From contig JANXRU010000379.1 in assembly GCA_025356715.1 (NCBI GenBank), forward strand, positions 1-6,184: DNA of 6,184 nucleotides. Direction: 5' to 3'. Position numbers and translations under genes: made by a program. This DNA is from Bacteroidota bacterium (GTDB taxonomy: Bacteria > Bacteroidota > Bacteroidia > B-17B0 > B-17BO). Below the pieces are notes generated by a model. That model ran no database searches, was not told where the DNA came from, and saw only the letters and a list, made by a program, of their open reading frames with translations. Of this stretch, positions 1-6,184 are shown in pieces (position 1 is the first letter of the stretch; each line of letters starts with the position of its first letter).

Positions 1-662
1 ACATAATCTTTATTCATATAATCAATTGGGTTATTTTTAACATACTCGTTATAATATCTCCCAATGGATATATTTGTGGAATAACTAATCCCGCATCTAA
101 AGCGACCGATAAAACCTACATTTAAATAAGTATAATATTTATTTAGTGTAAATAAATGAGGGCCGTAATACCCCTCAAACTGAGCTATTCTAAATAATAA
201 GCCAACAAAAACAAAAGATTTTCTGTAATCAAAAAAGAAATTTTTATTAATTCCAACAGACGCATCTATATTTTTATGTGATAAAGCATAATTGCGATTT
301 TTTTCAATTAAAATGCCATCACTAAGCGCTGGATAACTTTTATTTTTCCCATATGCCAATGCGAATGAAGCACTCAATTTTGGGTTATAAAAAATTCTAT
401 AATAAATTAAAGCATAAGCTCCTTCTATATATTCAGCAAAATTGTACAGTATAATATTTTTCCTATTAAATTTCGTCGTATCTATTATTTCTTGAATACC
501 ATTTTTGTAAATTACATTAGGATAAACTTCTTTGATTAATGACTCTAATTTAGTGCTATCTCTATAATAAATTACATCTTGAGCATAAGTAGTATAGATC
601 AAATTATATAACAATATAATAACAAATAGGTATTTTGATATTTTAATTTGACTAATGACCAT
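1..662 (-). CDS. Exported, probably beta-rich (outer-membrane barrel-like) protein, 3' end missing
   Basis: The frame is open from ATG 662 to the left edge, giving 220 complete codons. An in-frame TAG at 666-668 makes 662 the only nearby upstream start. The N-terminus is a convincing signal peptide: Lys7 and Lys10, a hydrophobic core (about residues 11-23, YLFVIILLYNLIY), then TTYA|Q with likely cleavage after Ala27. Gln at +1 is common in Bacteroidota exported proteins. The mature part is rich in Tyr, Phe, Asn and Ile. It contains alternating, strand-like stretches with Gly turns (about residues 97-105, 132-145, 149-160 and 178-202), as in small outer-membrane barrels. I do not recognise a family, so the barrel idea is inference. 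The gene starts 15 bases after the metH stop on the same strand with no terminator between, so read-through from metH is likely. It looks more AT-rich than metH. The C-terminus lies outside the window. Confidence 0.8.
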   Translation of the reverse strand, partial: MVISQIKISKYLFVIILLYNLIYTTYAQDVIYYRDSTKLESLIKEVYPNVIYKNGIQEIIDTTKFNRKNIILYNFAEYIEGAYALIYYRIFYNPKLSASFALAYGKNKSYPALSDGILIEKNRNYALSHKNIDASVGINKNFFFDYRKSFVFVGLLFRIAQFEGYYGPHLFTLNKYYTYLNVGFIGRFRCGISYSTNISIGRYYNEYVKNNPIDYMNKDY

Positions 663-677
663 CTGCTACTACCTATA

Positions 678-3600
678 TTAGTAAGCTAAAACACTACCCA
701 ACCAGCGCTCAACTTCTTCAACACTCATGTTTTTTCGTTTAGCATAATCTTCAATTTGTTCTTTATTTAATTTACCAATGCCGAAATAATGAGATTGAGG
801 ATGCGCAAAATACAAGCCACTCACAGCTGCTGTTGGCACCATAGCTAAGCTTTCGGTTAAAATAATACCTATCGTTTTTTCTACATCCAATAATTTCCAA
901 ATGGTGTTTTTTTCGGTATGGTCTGGTTGCGCTGGATATCCTGGTGCCGGACGAATACCATCATATTCTTCTTTAATTAAATCTTCGTTTTTTAAATCTT
1001 CGTTTTTAGCATATCCCCAAATTTCTTTCCGTACTTTTTTATGCATTAATTCAGCAAAAGCTTCTGCTAATCTGTCTGCTAAGGCTTTTAACATAATTGC
1101 GCTATAATCATCATGATCTGCTTCGAAACGAGCAACGTGTGCATCAATACCAAAACCAGTTGATAAGGCAAAAGTACCAATGTAATCTTGCTTCTCGACT
1201 CTGGTTGAAGGAGCAGATTTTGGAGCAATAAAATCGGCTAAAGCAATATTATACTGACCAGCTGGCTTTTTACTTTGTTGACGTAATGAATGGAAATTTG
1301 CAATCACCTTTCCATTTTCATCATACACTTCGGTATCATCATCATTTACTGTATTTGCAGGATAGATTCCAATAACAGCTTTAGCATGCAACCATTTTTC
1401 GGAAATGATTTTAGATAACATGTTTTTGGCATCGTTAAATAATTTAGTAGCTTCTACGCCACGTTCAGGGTCATTTAAAATTTTAGGATACGAACCTTTC
1501 AATTCCCAGCTATGGAAAAATGGTGTCCAGTCAATATATTCAGCTATTTCGTTTAAATCATAATTATCAAAAACTTTATTTCCAATAAATAAAGGTTTGG
1601 TAATTTCTGTTTTATTCCAATCAACAGGGAATTTATTTGTCCTGGCTTCAGCCATCGAAATTAATTTATTTTGAGATTGTGCATTTTTATTTTGTTCGCG
1701 CACCCGCTCATAATCTTTATTAACATCAATCATAAAGGCATCACGAAGTTCATTAGAAATTAAACTACTAGCTACTGGTACCGATTTACTAGCATCATTC
1801 ACATGAACAACAGGTCCTGAATAATTCTGCGCAATTTTAACAGCAGTATGCACTTTAGAAGTTGTTGCGCCACCAATTAATAAAGGAATTTTAAAATTTA
1901 ATCGTTCCATTTCTTTGGCAACATACACCATTTCGTCTAACGATGGTGTAATTAATCCACTCAAACCAATAATATCGACATTATGTTTTTTAGCCTCTGT
2001 TAAAATTTTATCGCAAGAAACCATTACTCCAATATCAATGATTTCATAATTATTACAAGCTAATACAACACCAACAATATTTTTTCCAATATCATGCACA
2101 TCTCCTTTTACAGTTGCCATTAATATTTTTCCGGCATTGGTTCTGCCATCCCCAACAATACCTGCTTTGGCATTGTCTTCTTTTTCTTTAAGAAGAAATG
2201 GTTCTAAATATGCCACCGCTTTTTTCATCACACGAGCACTTTTTACTACTTGTGGCAAAAACATTTTTCCTTGCCCAAATAAATCGCCAACAATATTCAT
2301 TCCATCCATTAGTGGCCCTTCTATAACATGCAATGGTCTTCCTAATTTTTGGCGAGCTTCTTCTGTATCAGCATCTATATGTTCTACCAAGCCTTTAACC
2401 AATGCGTAACTTAATCTTGATTCAACGGTGCCTTTTCGCCACTCTTCATCTTTTTCTGTTTTTTCTTTGGTAATCCCTTTTAGTGATTCTGCATGATCCA
2501 CTAATCGTTCAGTAGCATCATCTCTACGATTTAATAAAACATCTTCAACCAATTCTAATAATGTTTTATCTATATCATCATAAATAACTAATTGAGCTGG
2601 ATTTACAATTCCCATATCCATTCCGTTTTTAACAGCATGGTATAAGAAAGCACTATGTATAGCTTCACGTACGTGGTCATTTCCTCTAAATGAGAAGGAT
2701 ACATTACTAACACCACCACTTACTTTTGCATGTGGCAAATTATCTTTAATCCATTTGGTTGAATTAAAAAAGTCCAATGCATTTAAGCGATGCTCCTCCA
2801 TCCCTGTTGCTACAGGAAAAATATTAGGATCAAAAATAATATCTTGAGCAGGGAAATGAACTTTATCTACTAAAATATCATAAGCGCGTTTACAAATTTC
2901 TTTACGTCTATCAAACGTATCTGCTTGTCCAACTTCATCAAAAGCCATGACAATAACAGCCGCACCATATTGCTTAATTTTATGAGCTTGTTCAATAAAT
3001 TTCTCTTCACCTTCCTTTAATGAAATAGAATTGACGATTGCTTTTCCTTGTACACATTTCAAACCAGCTTCAATAACTGTCCATTTCGAAGAATCGATCA
3101 TAATTGGTACACGAGAAATATCGGGCTCAGATGCAATTAAATTTAGGAAGGTTGTCATCGCTTGTTCACTATCCAACATACCTTCATCCATATTCACATC
3201 AATCACTTGTGCACCGCCATCCACTTGGTCTTTAGCAATCGATAAAGCTTCTTCAAAATTTCCTTCTTTAATTAATCTTAAGAATTTTTTTGAACCAGTT
3301 ACATTGGTACGTTCACCCACATTTAAAAAATTACTTTCCGGGGTTAAAGTATAAGGCTCTAATCCACTTAAATGCATCATGGTATCTGCCTGTGGTTTTT
3401 TACGAGGCTTTGCATCCTTTGCTAATTCTGCAATACGTTTAATGTGGGCGGGCGTCGTTCCGCAGCAACCTCCAACAATATTTAAAAAACCTGCTTTTAA
3501 AAAATCTTCGATTTGATGTCCCATTTCATGAGCATCTTGGTCATATTCTCCGAACTGATTGGGCAATCCTGCGTTGGGATATGCGCTGACAAAAAATGGC

Positions 3601-4397
3601 GCTTTAGAAGATAACTCTTCCAGGTAAGGGCGCATATCTTTTGCACCTAAGGCACAATTTAAACCAACGCTTAATAAATCAACGTGAGAAACTGAATTTA
3701 AAAATGCTTCGGTTGTTTGTCCTGATAAGGTTCTTCCGCTGGCATCCGTTATAGTTCCGGAAACCATCACAGGCATTTTCTTATCAATTTTTTCGCAATA
3801 ATTTTGAATGGCAAATAAAGCAGCTTTAGCATTTAATGTATCAAAAATGGTTTCAATCAATAATAAATCGGCGCCTCCATCAATTAGTCCACGAACTTGT
3901 TCCGTATAAGCTTCAACTAATTCATCAAAAGTAATGGCTCTAAAACCAGGGTCGTTTACATTTGGCGATAAAGATAAGGTTCGATTGGTTGGCCCTATTG
4001 CACCTGCTACAAATTTAGGAATAGATGCAAATTCAGGAAATTCTAATTTAAATTCCGCTACAGCTTCTTTCGCAATTTTAGCTGATTCGAAATTTAATTC
4101 ATATACAAATTCTTGCATATCATAATCAGCCATAGCAATCGTTGTATCACTAAACGTATTGGTTTCTATAATATCTGCTCCAGCCTTTAAATATTCTTTA
4201 TGAATGGTTTTAATAATATGAGGCTGAGTAAGAGATAATAAATCATTATTACCTTGCAAATCTTTATGCCAATCGGCAAATCGTTTGCCCCTAAAATCTT
4301 TTTCCTCTAATTTGTATTGTTGAATCATAGAGCCCATTGCTCCATCAATGACTAATACTCTTTTTTCTAATTCTTGTTGTATTGTATTTGTATTCAT
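678..4397 (-). CDS. metH: Cobalamin-dependent methionine synthase (5-methyltetrahydrofolate-homocysteine methyltransferase), full length
   Basis: This cytosolic enzyme transfers a methyl group from 5-methyltetrahydrofolate through cobalamin to homocysteine, giving methionine and tetrahydrofolate. The 1239-residue product (E. coli MetH is 1227) has all four modules in order. The homocysteine domain (about 1-330) has zinc ligands Cys248 in GLNCALG and Cys311/Cys312 in [11 protein letters not shown]. The pterin domain (about 354-610) has [11 protein letters not shown] and [10 protein letters not shown]. The cobalamin module (about 645-890) has the helical cap and DVHDIG, with cobalt-ligand His768, then GLSGL and IGGATTS. 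The reactivation domain (about 900-1239) has [12 protein letters not shown] (Arg1149, Tyr1154), which binds SAM for reductive remethylation. No key residue is missing and no frameshift is seen. I chose start 4397 (MNTNTIQQ) because the in-frame ATG at 4430 lies inside the leader terminator hairpin and would add an atypical basic extension, [11 protein letters not shown]. Expression is probably controlled by the SAM-I riboswitch upstream. Confidence 0.97.
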   Translation of the reverse strand: MNTNTIQQELEKRVLVIDGAMGSMIQQYKLEEKDFRGKRFADWHKDLQGNNDLLSLTQPHIIKTIHKEYLKAGADIIETNTFSDTTIAMADYDMQEFVYELNFESAKIAKEAVAEFKLEFPEFASIPKFVAGAIGPTNRTLSLSPNVNDPGFRAITFDELVEAYTEQVRGLIDGGADLLLIETIFDTLNAKAALFAIQNYCEKIDKKMPVMVSGTITDASGRTLSGQTTEAFLNSVSHVDLLSVGLNCALGAKDMRPYLEELSSKAPFFVSAYPNAGLPNQFGEYDQDAHEMGHQIEDFLKAGFLNIVGGCCGTTPAHIKRIAELAKDAKPRKKPQADTMMHLSGLEPYTLTPESNFLNVGERTNVTGSKKFLRLIKEGNFEEALSIAKDQVDGGAQVIDVNMDEGMLDSEQAMTTFLNLIASEPDISRVPIMIDSSKWTVIEAGLKCVQGKAIVNSISLKEGEEKFIEQAHKIKQYGAAVIVMAFDEVGQADTFDRRKEICKRAYDILVDKVHFPAQDIIFDPNIFPVATGMEEHRLNALDFFNSTKWIKDNLPHAKVSGGVSNVSFSFRGNDHVREAIHSAFLYHAVKNGMDMGIVNPAQLVIYDDIDKTLLELVEDVLLNRRDDATERLVDHAESLKGITKEKTEKDEEWRKGTVESRLSYALVKGLVEHIDADTEEARQKLGRPLHVIEGPLMDGMNIVGDLFGQGKMFLPQVVKSARVMKKAVAYLEPFLLKEKEDNAKAGIVGDGRTNAGKILMATVKGDVHDIGKNIVGVVLACNNYEIIDIGVMVSCDKILTEAKKHNVDIIGLSGLITPSLDEMVYVAKEMERLNFKIPLLIGGATTSKVHTAVKIAQNYSGPVVHVNDASKSVPVASSLISNELRDAFMIDVNKDYERVREQNKNAQSQNKLISMAEARTNKFPVDWNKTEITKPLFIGNKVFDNYDLNEIAEYIDWTPFFHSWELKGSYPKILNDPERGVEATKLFNDAKNMLSKIISEKWLHAKAVIGIYPANTVNDDDTEVYDENGKVIANFHSLRQQSKKPAGQYNIALADFIAPKSAPSTRVEKQDYIGTFALSTGFGIDAHVARFEADHDDYSAIMLKALADRLAEAFAELMHKKVRKEIWGYAKNEDLKNEDLIKEEYDGIRPAPGYPAQPDHTEKNTIWKLLDVEKTIGIILTESLAMVPTAAVSGLYFAHPQSHYFGIGKLNKEQIEDYAKRKNMSVEEVERWLGSVLAY

Positions 4398-4407
4398 ATA
4401 TCTATTT

Positions 4408-4445
4408 AAATAAAAAAATCTTTTCCGCATTTGCAGAAAAGATTT
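4408..4445 (-). terminator. Intrinsic terminator of the SAM-I riboswitch, just upstream of metH
   Basis: Read on the minus strand, the arm AAATCTTTTCTGCA (4445-4432) pairs with TGCGGAAAAGATTT (4429-4416). All 14 positions can pair, with one G.U wobble (4435/4426). The loop is about AAAT. The 3' arm runs into seven Ts (4418-4412), then A and TTT. A stable hairpin followed by a U-tract is the classical rho-independent form. It ends 10 bases before the metH ATG and lies 33 bases after the aptamer, where a riboswitch expression platform belongs. With SAM bound it should stop transcription before metH. The stem is AT-rich, so efficiency is uncertain, but the symmetry and U-tract are clear. Confidence 0.88.
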
Positions 4446-4478
4446 ATATGGTTGTTATGTAATTATAAAATCATTTCT
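4435..4478 (-). promoter_or_regulatory. Candidate antiterminator pairing of the metH riboswitch
   Basis: The segment AGAAATGATTT (4478-4468), directly 3' of aptamer helix P1, can pair with AAATCTTTTCT (4445-4435), the 5' arm of the terminator. Ten of eleven positions are Watson-Crick, with one U-U mismatch. Forming it would break the terminator and let transcription enter metH, as in S-box leaders when SAM is scarce. The complementarity is visible in the sequence. The switching role is inference. The pairing abuts P1 instead of overlapping it, so how SAM binding excludes it is not fully explained by these bases. Confidence 0.55.
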
Positions 4479-4625
4479 ACTTATTTTTTTCGGTTAAACC
4501 GAAACGAATTCCCACCTTCTAATTTTAGTATTTAGTAATTAGTAGGTTGAATACTAAAAACTAACAACTATTAATAGGGTTGGTAAAGCTTCATAGGGCG
4601 TATCCCTCGGCTTTTCTTAATAAGT
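4479..4625 (-). ncRNA. SAM-I (S-box) riboswitch aptamer in the metH leader
   Basis: This leader RNA binds S-adenosylmethionine. Read 5' to 3' on the minus strand, helix P1 is ACTTATT (4625-4619) pairing perfectly with AATAAGT (4485-4479). P2 is AAAGC (4614-4610) with GCTTT (4589-4585), and holds the S-box signature GAGGGA (4608-4603), GCCC and TATGAAGC (to 4588). ACCAACC (4584-4578) stands where most S-boxes have GCAACC. The conserved AAGGTG-GG-AATTC block is at 4518-4506. P4 is TTTCGG/CCGAAA (4504-4499/4493-4488). The order and spacing match the SAM-I family (Rfam RF00162), except for a long AT-rich P3 arm. It sits between a -7 promoter element and an intrinsic terminator, upstream of metH, a standard S-box target. 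I assigned it by eye; a covariance-model search would settle it. Confidence 0.93.
4523..4570 (-). repeat. Enlarged P3 arm of the riboswitch with ACTAAWW heptad repeats and a 10-bp inverted repeat
   Basis: On the minus strand TTTTAGTATT (4559-4550) and AATACTAAAA (4532-4523) are perfect inverted repeats around a 17-base loop. The loop and right arm hold three consecutive 7-base units, ACTAATT, ACTAAAT and ACTAAAA (4543-4523). The opposite strand carries related units (ACTAAAAACTAACAACTA, 4553-4570). P3 length varies in S-box RNAs, so this arm can grow without harming the SAM pocket. Whether it is a simple-sequence expansion or a dispersed genomic repeat cannot be told from one copy. Confidence 0.65.
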
Positions 4626-4643
4626 GTGTTAAAGAACGAAATA

Positions 4644-4651
4644 CAAAGATA
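4644..4651 (-). promoter_or_regulatory. Bacteroidota-type -7 promoter element for the metH leader
   Basis: TATCTTTG on the minus strand matches the Bacteroidota primary sigma-factor -7 consensus TAnnTTTG exactly. Transcription would start about 5-8 bases downstream (about 4636-4639), roughly a dozen bases before riboswitch helix P1, which is where a leader start is expected. No TTG -33 element is present at the usual distance; the corresponding area is just AT-rich. The position relative to the aptamer is the main support. Confidence 0.62.
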
Positions 4652-4715
4652 TAACATTTTATGTAATTTTATAGGATAATTACAAATTTCAATTTATTAA
4701 CCTTAACTCATTATT

Positions 4716-5141
4716 ATGAAAAAATTACCTTTAATTTTTTTCTTATTTGGCTCTTTATTTGGAGCTGCGCAAAAAAGTTCAAATGATATAACTAGTGTGA
4801 AAAATAATATGAAAATTCAGGAGGAATCATGGAATAAAGGCGATATACCTAGCTTTATGGCTTATTATTGGAATAATGATAGCCTTAAGTTTATTGGAAG
4901 CAAAGGCATTACCTATGGTTGGAAAAAAACATTGGAAAATTATATAAAAGGATATCCTGATAAAGCAGCAATGGGAATATTAAATTTCACCATTATCGAA
5001 GCAATTCAATTATCTAAATCAAGCATTTACGTTATTGGAAAATGGGAGTTAACTAAAGAAAAGCCTGTTGGAGGACACTTTACCCTACTTTGGAAAAAAA
5101 TAAACAATAAATGGGTTATTGTTTCAGATCATACAAGTTAA
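4716..5141 (+). CDS. Secreted NTF2-like (DUF4440/SnoaL-type) protein
   Basis: The 141-residue product begins with a clear signal peptide: MKK, hydrophobic LPLIFFLFGSLFG, then AA|Q, with likely cleavage after Ala18. A periplasmic or exported location is therefore expected. The rest fits one NTF2-like cone fold. A helix region carries EESWNKGDIPSFMAYYWNND (about 36-55). Then come FIGSKGITYGW (59-69) and LENYIKGYPD (73-82). Beta strands follow at about 86-97 and 103-112, and the C-terminal strands GGHFTLLWKKINNKWVIVSD (119-138) end in DHTS. The GHFTL...W.IV.DHTS ending is typical of DUF4440/YybH-type proteins. Members are small-molecule-binding or uncharacterised and no catalytic residues can be assigned, so substrate and role are unknown. 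The start has no Shine-Dalgarno, as is usual in this phylum. It is divergent from metH; no clear TAnnTTTG promoter is visible upstream. A DUF1653 gene follows after 52 bases. Confidence 0.88.
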   Translation: MKKLPLIFFLFGSLFGAAQKSSNDITSVKNNMKIQEESWNKGDIPSFMAYYWNNDSLKFIGSKGITYGWKKTLENYIKGYPDKAAMGILNFTIIEAIQLSKSSIYVIGKWELTKEKPVGGHFTLLWKKINNKWVIVSDHTS

Positions 5142-5193
5142 AAGTAGCCCAAGGAATTAAATAGATATTAGGGGCAATAGAGACATAAAAGAA

Positions 5194-5406
5194 ATGAATT
5201 TAGAATTGGGATTATACAAGCATTATAAGGGTAATATTTATGAAGTCGTAAGTATTGCGAAACATAGCGAAACATTAGAAGAATTAGTTGTTTACAAAGC
5301 AACTTACCAACCAGAAGGCGAAAATTTATGGGTAAGACCTTTAACGATGTTTATGGAAACTTTAGTCGTTGAAGGAACAGAAGTGAAGCGTTTTGAGAAG
5401 GTTTAA
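5194..5406 (+). CDS. DUF1653 family protein
   Basis: This 70-residue protein is one complete DUF1653 domain (PF07866). The family hallmarks are all present: LGLYKHYKGNIYEVV (5-19), IAKHSETLEELVVYKATY (21-38), then LWVRPLTMFMETL (45-57) and the closing RFEKV. The family is common as a stand-alone small soluble protein of SH3-like beta appearance. It has no established biochemical function, and I assign none. There is no signal peptide, so it is probably cytosolic, unlike the upstream secreted protein. ATG 5194 follows AAAAGAA, an A-rich stretch typical of Bacteroidota starts. The 52-base gap after the NTF2-like gene contains neither a terminator nor a clear promoter, so co-transcription is possible but functional linkage is doubtful. 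The gene meets the TPR gene tail to tail across 55 bases with no obvious terminator. Confidence 0.92.
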   Translation: MNLELGLYKHYKGNIYEVVSIAKHSETLEELVVYKATYQPEGENLWVRPLTMFMETLVVEGTEVKRFEKV

Positions 5407-5461
5407 TAAATTGTCAGGTATTGGTTAGAGCTTCAATAGAATTTCATAAAGTTTATTTATT

Positions 5462-6184
5462 TCAATTAATATTTTTGTTTAATTGAGAAGAAGTTTGATC
5501 GCCAAAAAAAACATTTAACAATTCAGTTTCTCCATTTGGTATTATTAAAAACTCTAATCTCATATCTTCTAGTCCTTCCTTACCACTACATAAAACATCT
5601 TTTAATCTCATTATGTCTTGAAGGTTTCCAAACTGCTTTTCAGCCATTTTAATAATTTTACAGCCATTTTCTGAATCATTATCTATGACTGCATAAGCAA
5701 TCGCTAAAAATTTATACGCATCAAGTCTGTTTTTTTCAAACAAAATAGATTTTTTTAAGGATTCAAAAATAATATCTTTATACTCATCCTTTTTTCTAAA
5801 GAAAAAATAATAAGAGGCTAAATTATAGTAAACATAGCCTTTTTCTGGAGAACTTTCGACTGCTTTATTGTAAAAATTCTCAGCTTGTAAAGTATCGCCA
5901 CTAATTACTGAATAAAATCCTCGCATTGCGTATAAAAACGGAATATCTTTTTTGTTAGGGTATATTTTCAATAATTTAGAAATGTCATTTTTTACTTGTT
6001 CAATACATTTTGTATTGGAATGTAACAACGAAATTCTTTTTAAATACGTTTTATAATTGTTAGAATCTAATTCAATTGATTTGTTAAAGTCTTTTAATGC
6101 TTCGACAGTGTCATTAAGACAAGATTTTATTGAACCTCTAAATCGGTAATAATCTGAAGTGTATGGAGATTTTCTATTTTTACA
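5462..6184 (-). CDS. TPR-repeat protein, 5' end missing
   Basis: The frame is open from the right edge (codons TGT, AAA, AAT...) to TGA at 5462-5464, giving 240 visible residues. A TTG at 6028 could be taken as a start, but the frame continues upstream with TPR-like sequence, so the true start lies beyond the window. At least three to four helical repeats are visible. One covers about residues 10-43 (YYRFRGSI, ALKDFNKSIELDSNN). Another covers about 82-115 (FLYAMRGFYSVISGD, AENFYNKAVESSPEK). The next covers about 116-152 (YVYYNLASYY, SLKKSILFEKN), and a further helix pair spans about 153-185 (AYKFLAIAYAV). The spacing of aromatic, Gly/Ala and Pro positions fits TPRs, which bind proteins. The C-terminal 50 residues, ending SSQLNKNIN, are not repeat-like. 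No enzyme domain is visible, and whether an N-terminal signal or other domain exists cannot be seen. Function is unknown. Confidence 0.82.
   Translation of the reverse strand, partial: CKNRKSPYTSDYYRFRGSIKSCLNDTVEALKDFNKSIELDSNNYKTYLKRISLLHSNTKCIEQVKNDISKLLKIYPNKKDIPFLYAMRGFYSVISGDTLQAENFYNKAVESSPEKGYVYYNLASYYFFFRKKDEYKDIIFESLKKSILFEKNRLDAYKFLAIAYAVIDNDSENGCKIIKMAEKQFGNLQDIMRLKDVLCSGKEGLEDMRLEFLIIPNGETELLNVFFGDQTSSQLNKNIN

Noticed and set aside
901..4125. Plus-strand open frames of 63-107 codons at 901-1107, 2137-2409, 3031-3354 and 3934-4125
   Set aside because: All are antisense to the intact metH coding frame, have biased low-complexity translations without recognisable domains, and are shadows of metH.
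4488..4504. Palindrome TTTCGG/CCGAAA as a possible operator or a terminator on either strand
   Set aside because: It is exactly where helix P4 of the SAM-I aptamer belongs; the A/T run beside it is part of the P4/P1 junction.
4398..4660. Cobalamin riboswitch upstream of metH
   Set aside because: No B12-box-like conserved block is visible, and the leader is fully accounted for by the SAM-I signatures.
4621..4715. Promoter for the plus-strand NTF2-like gene
   Set aside because: The stretch is AT-rich, but no TAnnTTTG element (no TTTG at all on the plus strand) is found before the start codon, so no site can be named.
5462..5486. Perfect 8-bp inverted repeat TCAATTAA/TTAATTGA with a 9-base loop at the 3' end of the TPR gene, possible terminator
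   Set aside because: The stem has only one G-C pair per arm, lies inside the coding end of the gene, and has no U-tract on either strand.
1..6184. Undescribed multi-gene system (defence, mobile element, CRISPR, biosynthetic cluster)
   Set aside because: No transposase, integrase, nuclease, toxin-antitoxin pair or repeat-spacer array is seen; the genes are a housekeeping enzyme and small uncharacterised neighbours. Both edge genes are incomplete, so their wider context cannot be judged.

Overview
The window looks like chromosomal DNA from a member of the Bacteroidota (Flavobacteriia or a close relative). It is strongly AT-rich. Start codons lack Shine-Dalgarno sequences. The one good promoter-like element matches the Bacteroidota -7 consensus TAnnTTTG. 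The protein families are typical of that phylum: full-length MetH, DUF4440/NTF2-like, DUF1653 and TPR proteins. This assignment is an inference from style and content; no marker gene is present.

Layout. (1) 1-662, minus strand: the 5' part of a gene for an exported, probably beta-rich protein, cut by the left edge of the window. (2) 678-4397, minus strand: a complete cobalamin-dependent methionine synthase gene, metH, ending only 15 bases before gene 1. (3) 4398-4715: a divergent intergenic region holding the whole control region of metH on the minus strand. It contains a -7 promoter element, a SAM-I (S-box) riboswitch aptamer with an enlarged P3 arm, a candidate antiterminator pairing, and an intrinsic terminator just before the metH start codon. 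(4) 4716-5141, plus strand: a small secreted NTF2-like (DUF4440-type) protein. (5) 5194-5406, plus strand: a DUF1653 protein. (6) 5462-6184, minus strand: the 3' part of a TPR-repeat protein gene, cut by the right edge.

How it works together. MetH makes methionine, the precursor of S-adenosylmethionine (SAM). The leader RNA senses SAM and should terminate transcription when SAM is plentiful, a classical feedback loop. No terminator is visible between metH and the exported-protein gene, so that gene may share the riboswitch-controlled transcript. The plus-strand pair and the TPR gene have no evident link to methionine metabolism.

The control region contradicts one gene boundary: the longest metH frame starts at an ATG (4430) inside the terminator loop, and the real start is almost certainly 4397. 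I see no mobile element, CRISPR array, tRNA or rRNA, and no convincing undescribed multi-gene system. The most interesting part is the riboswitch with its repeat-expanded P3 arm.
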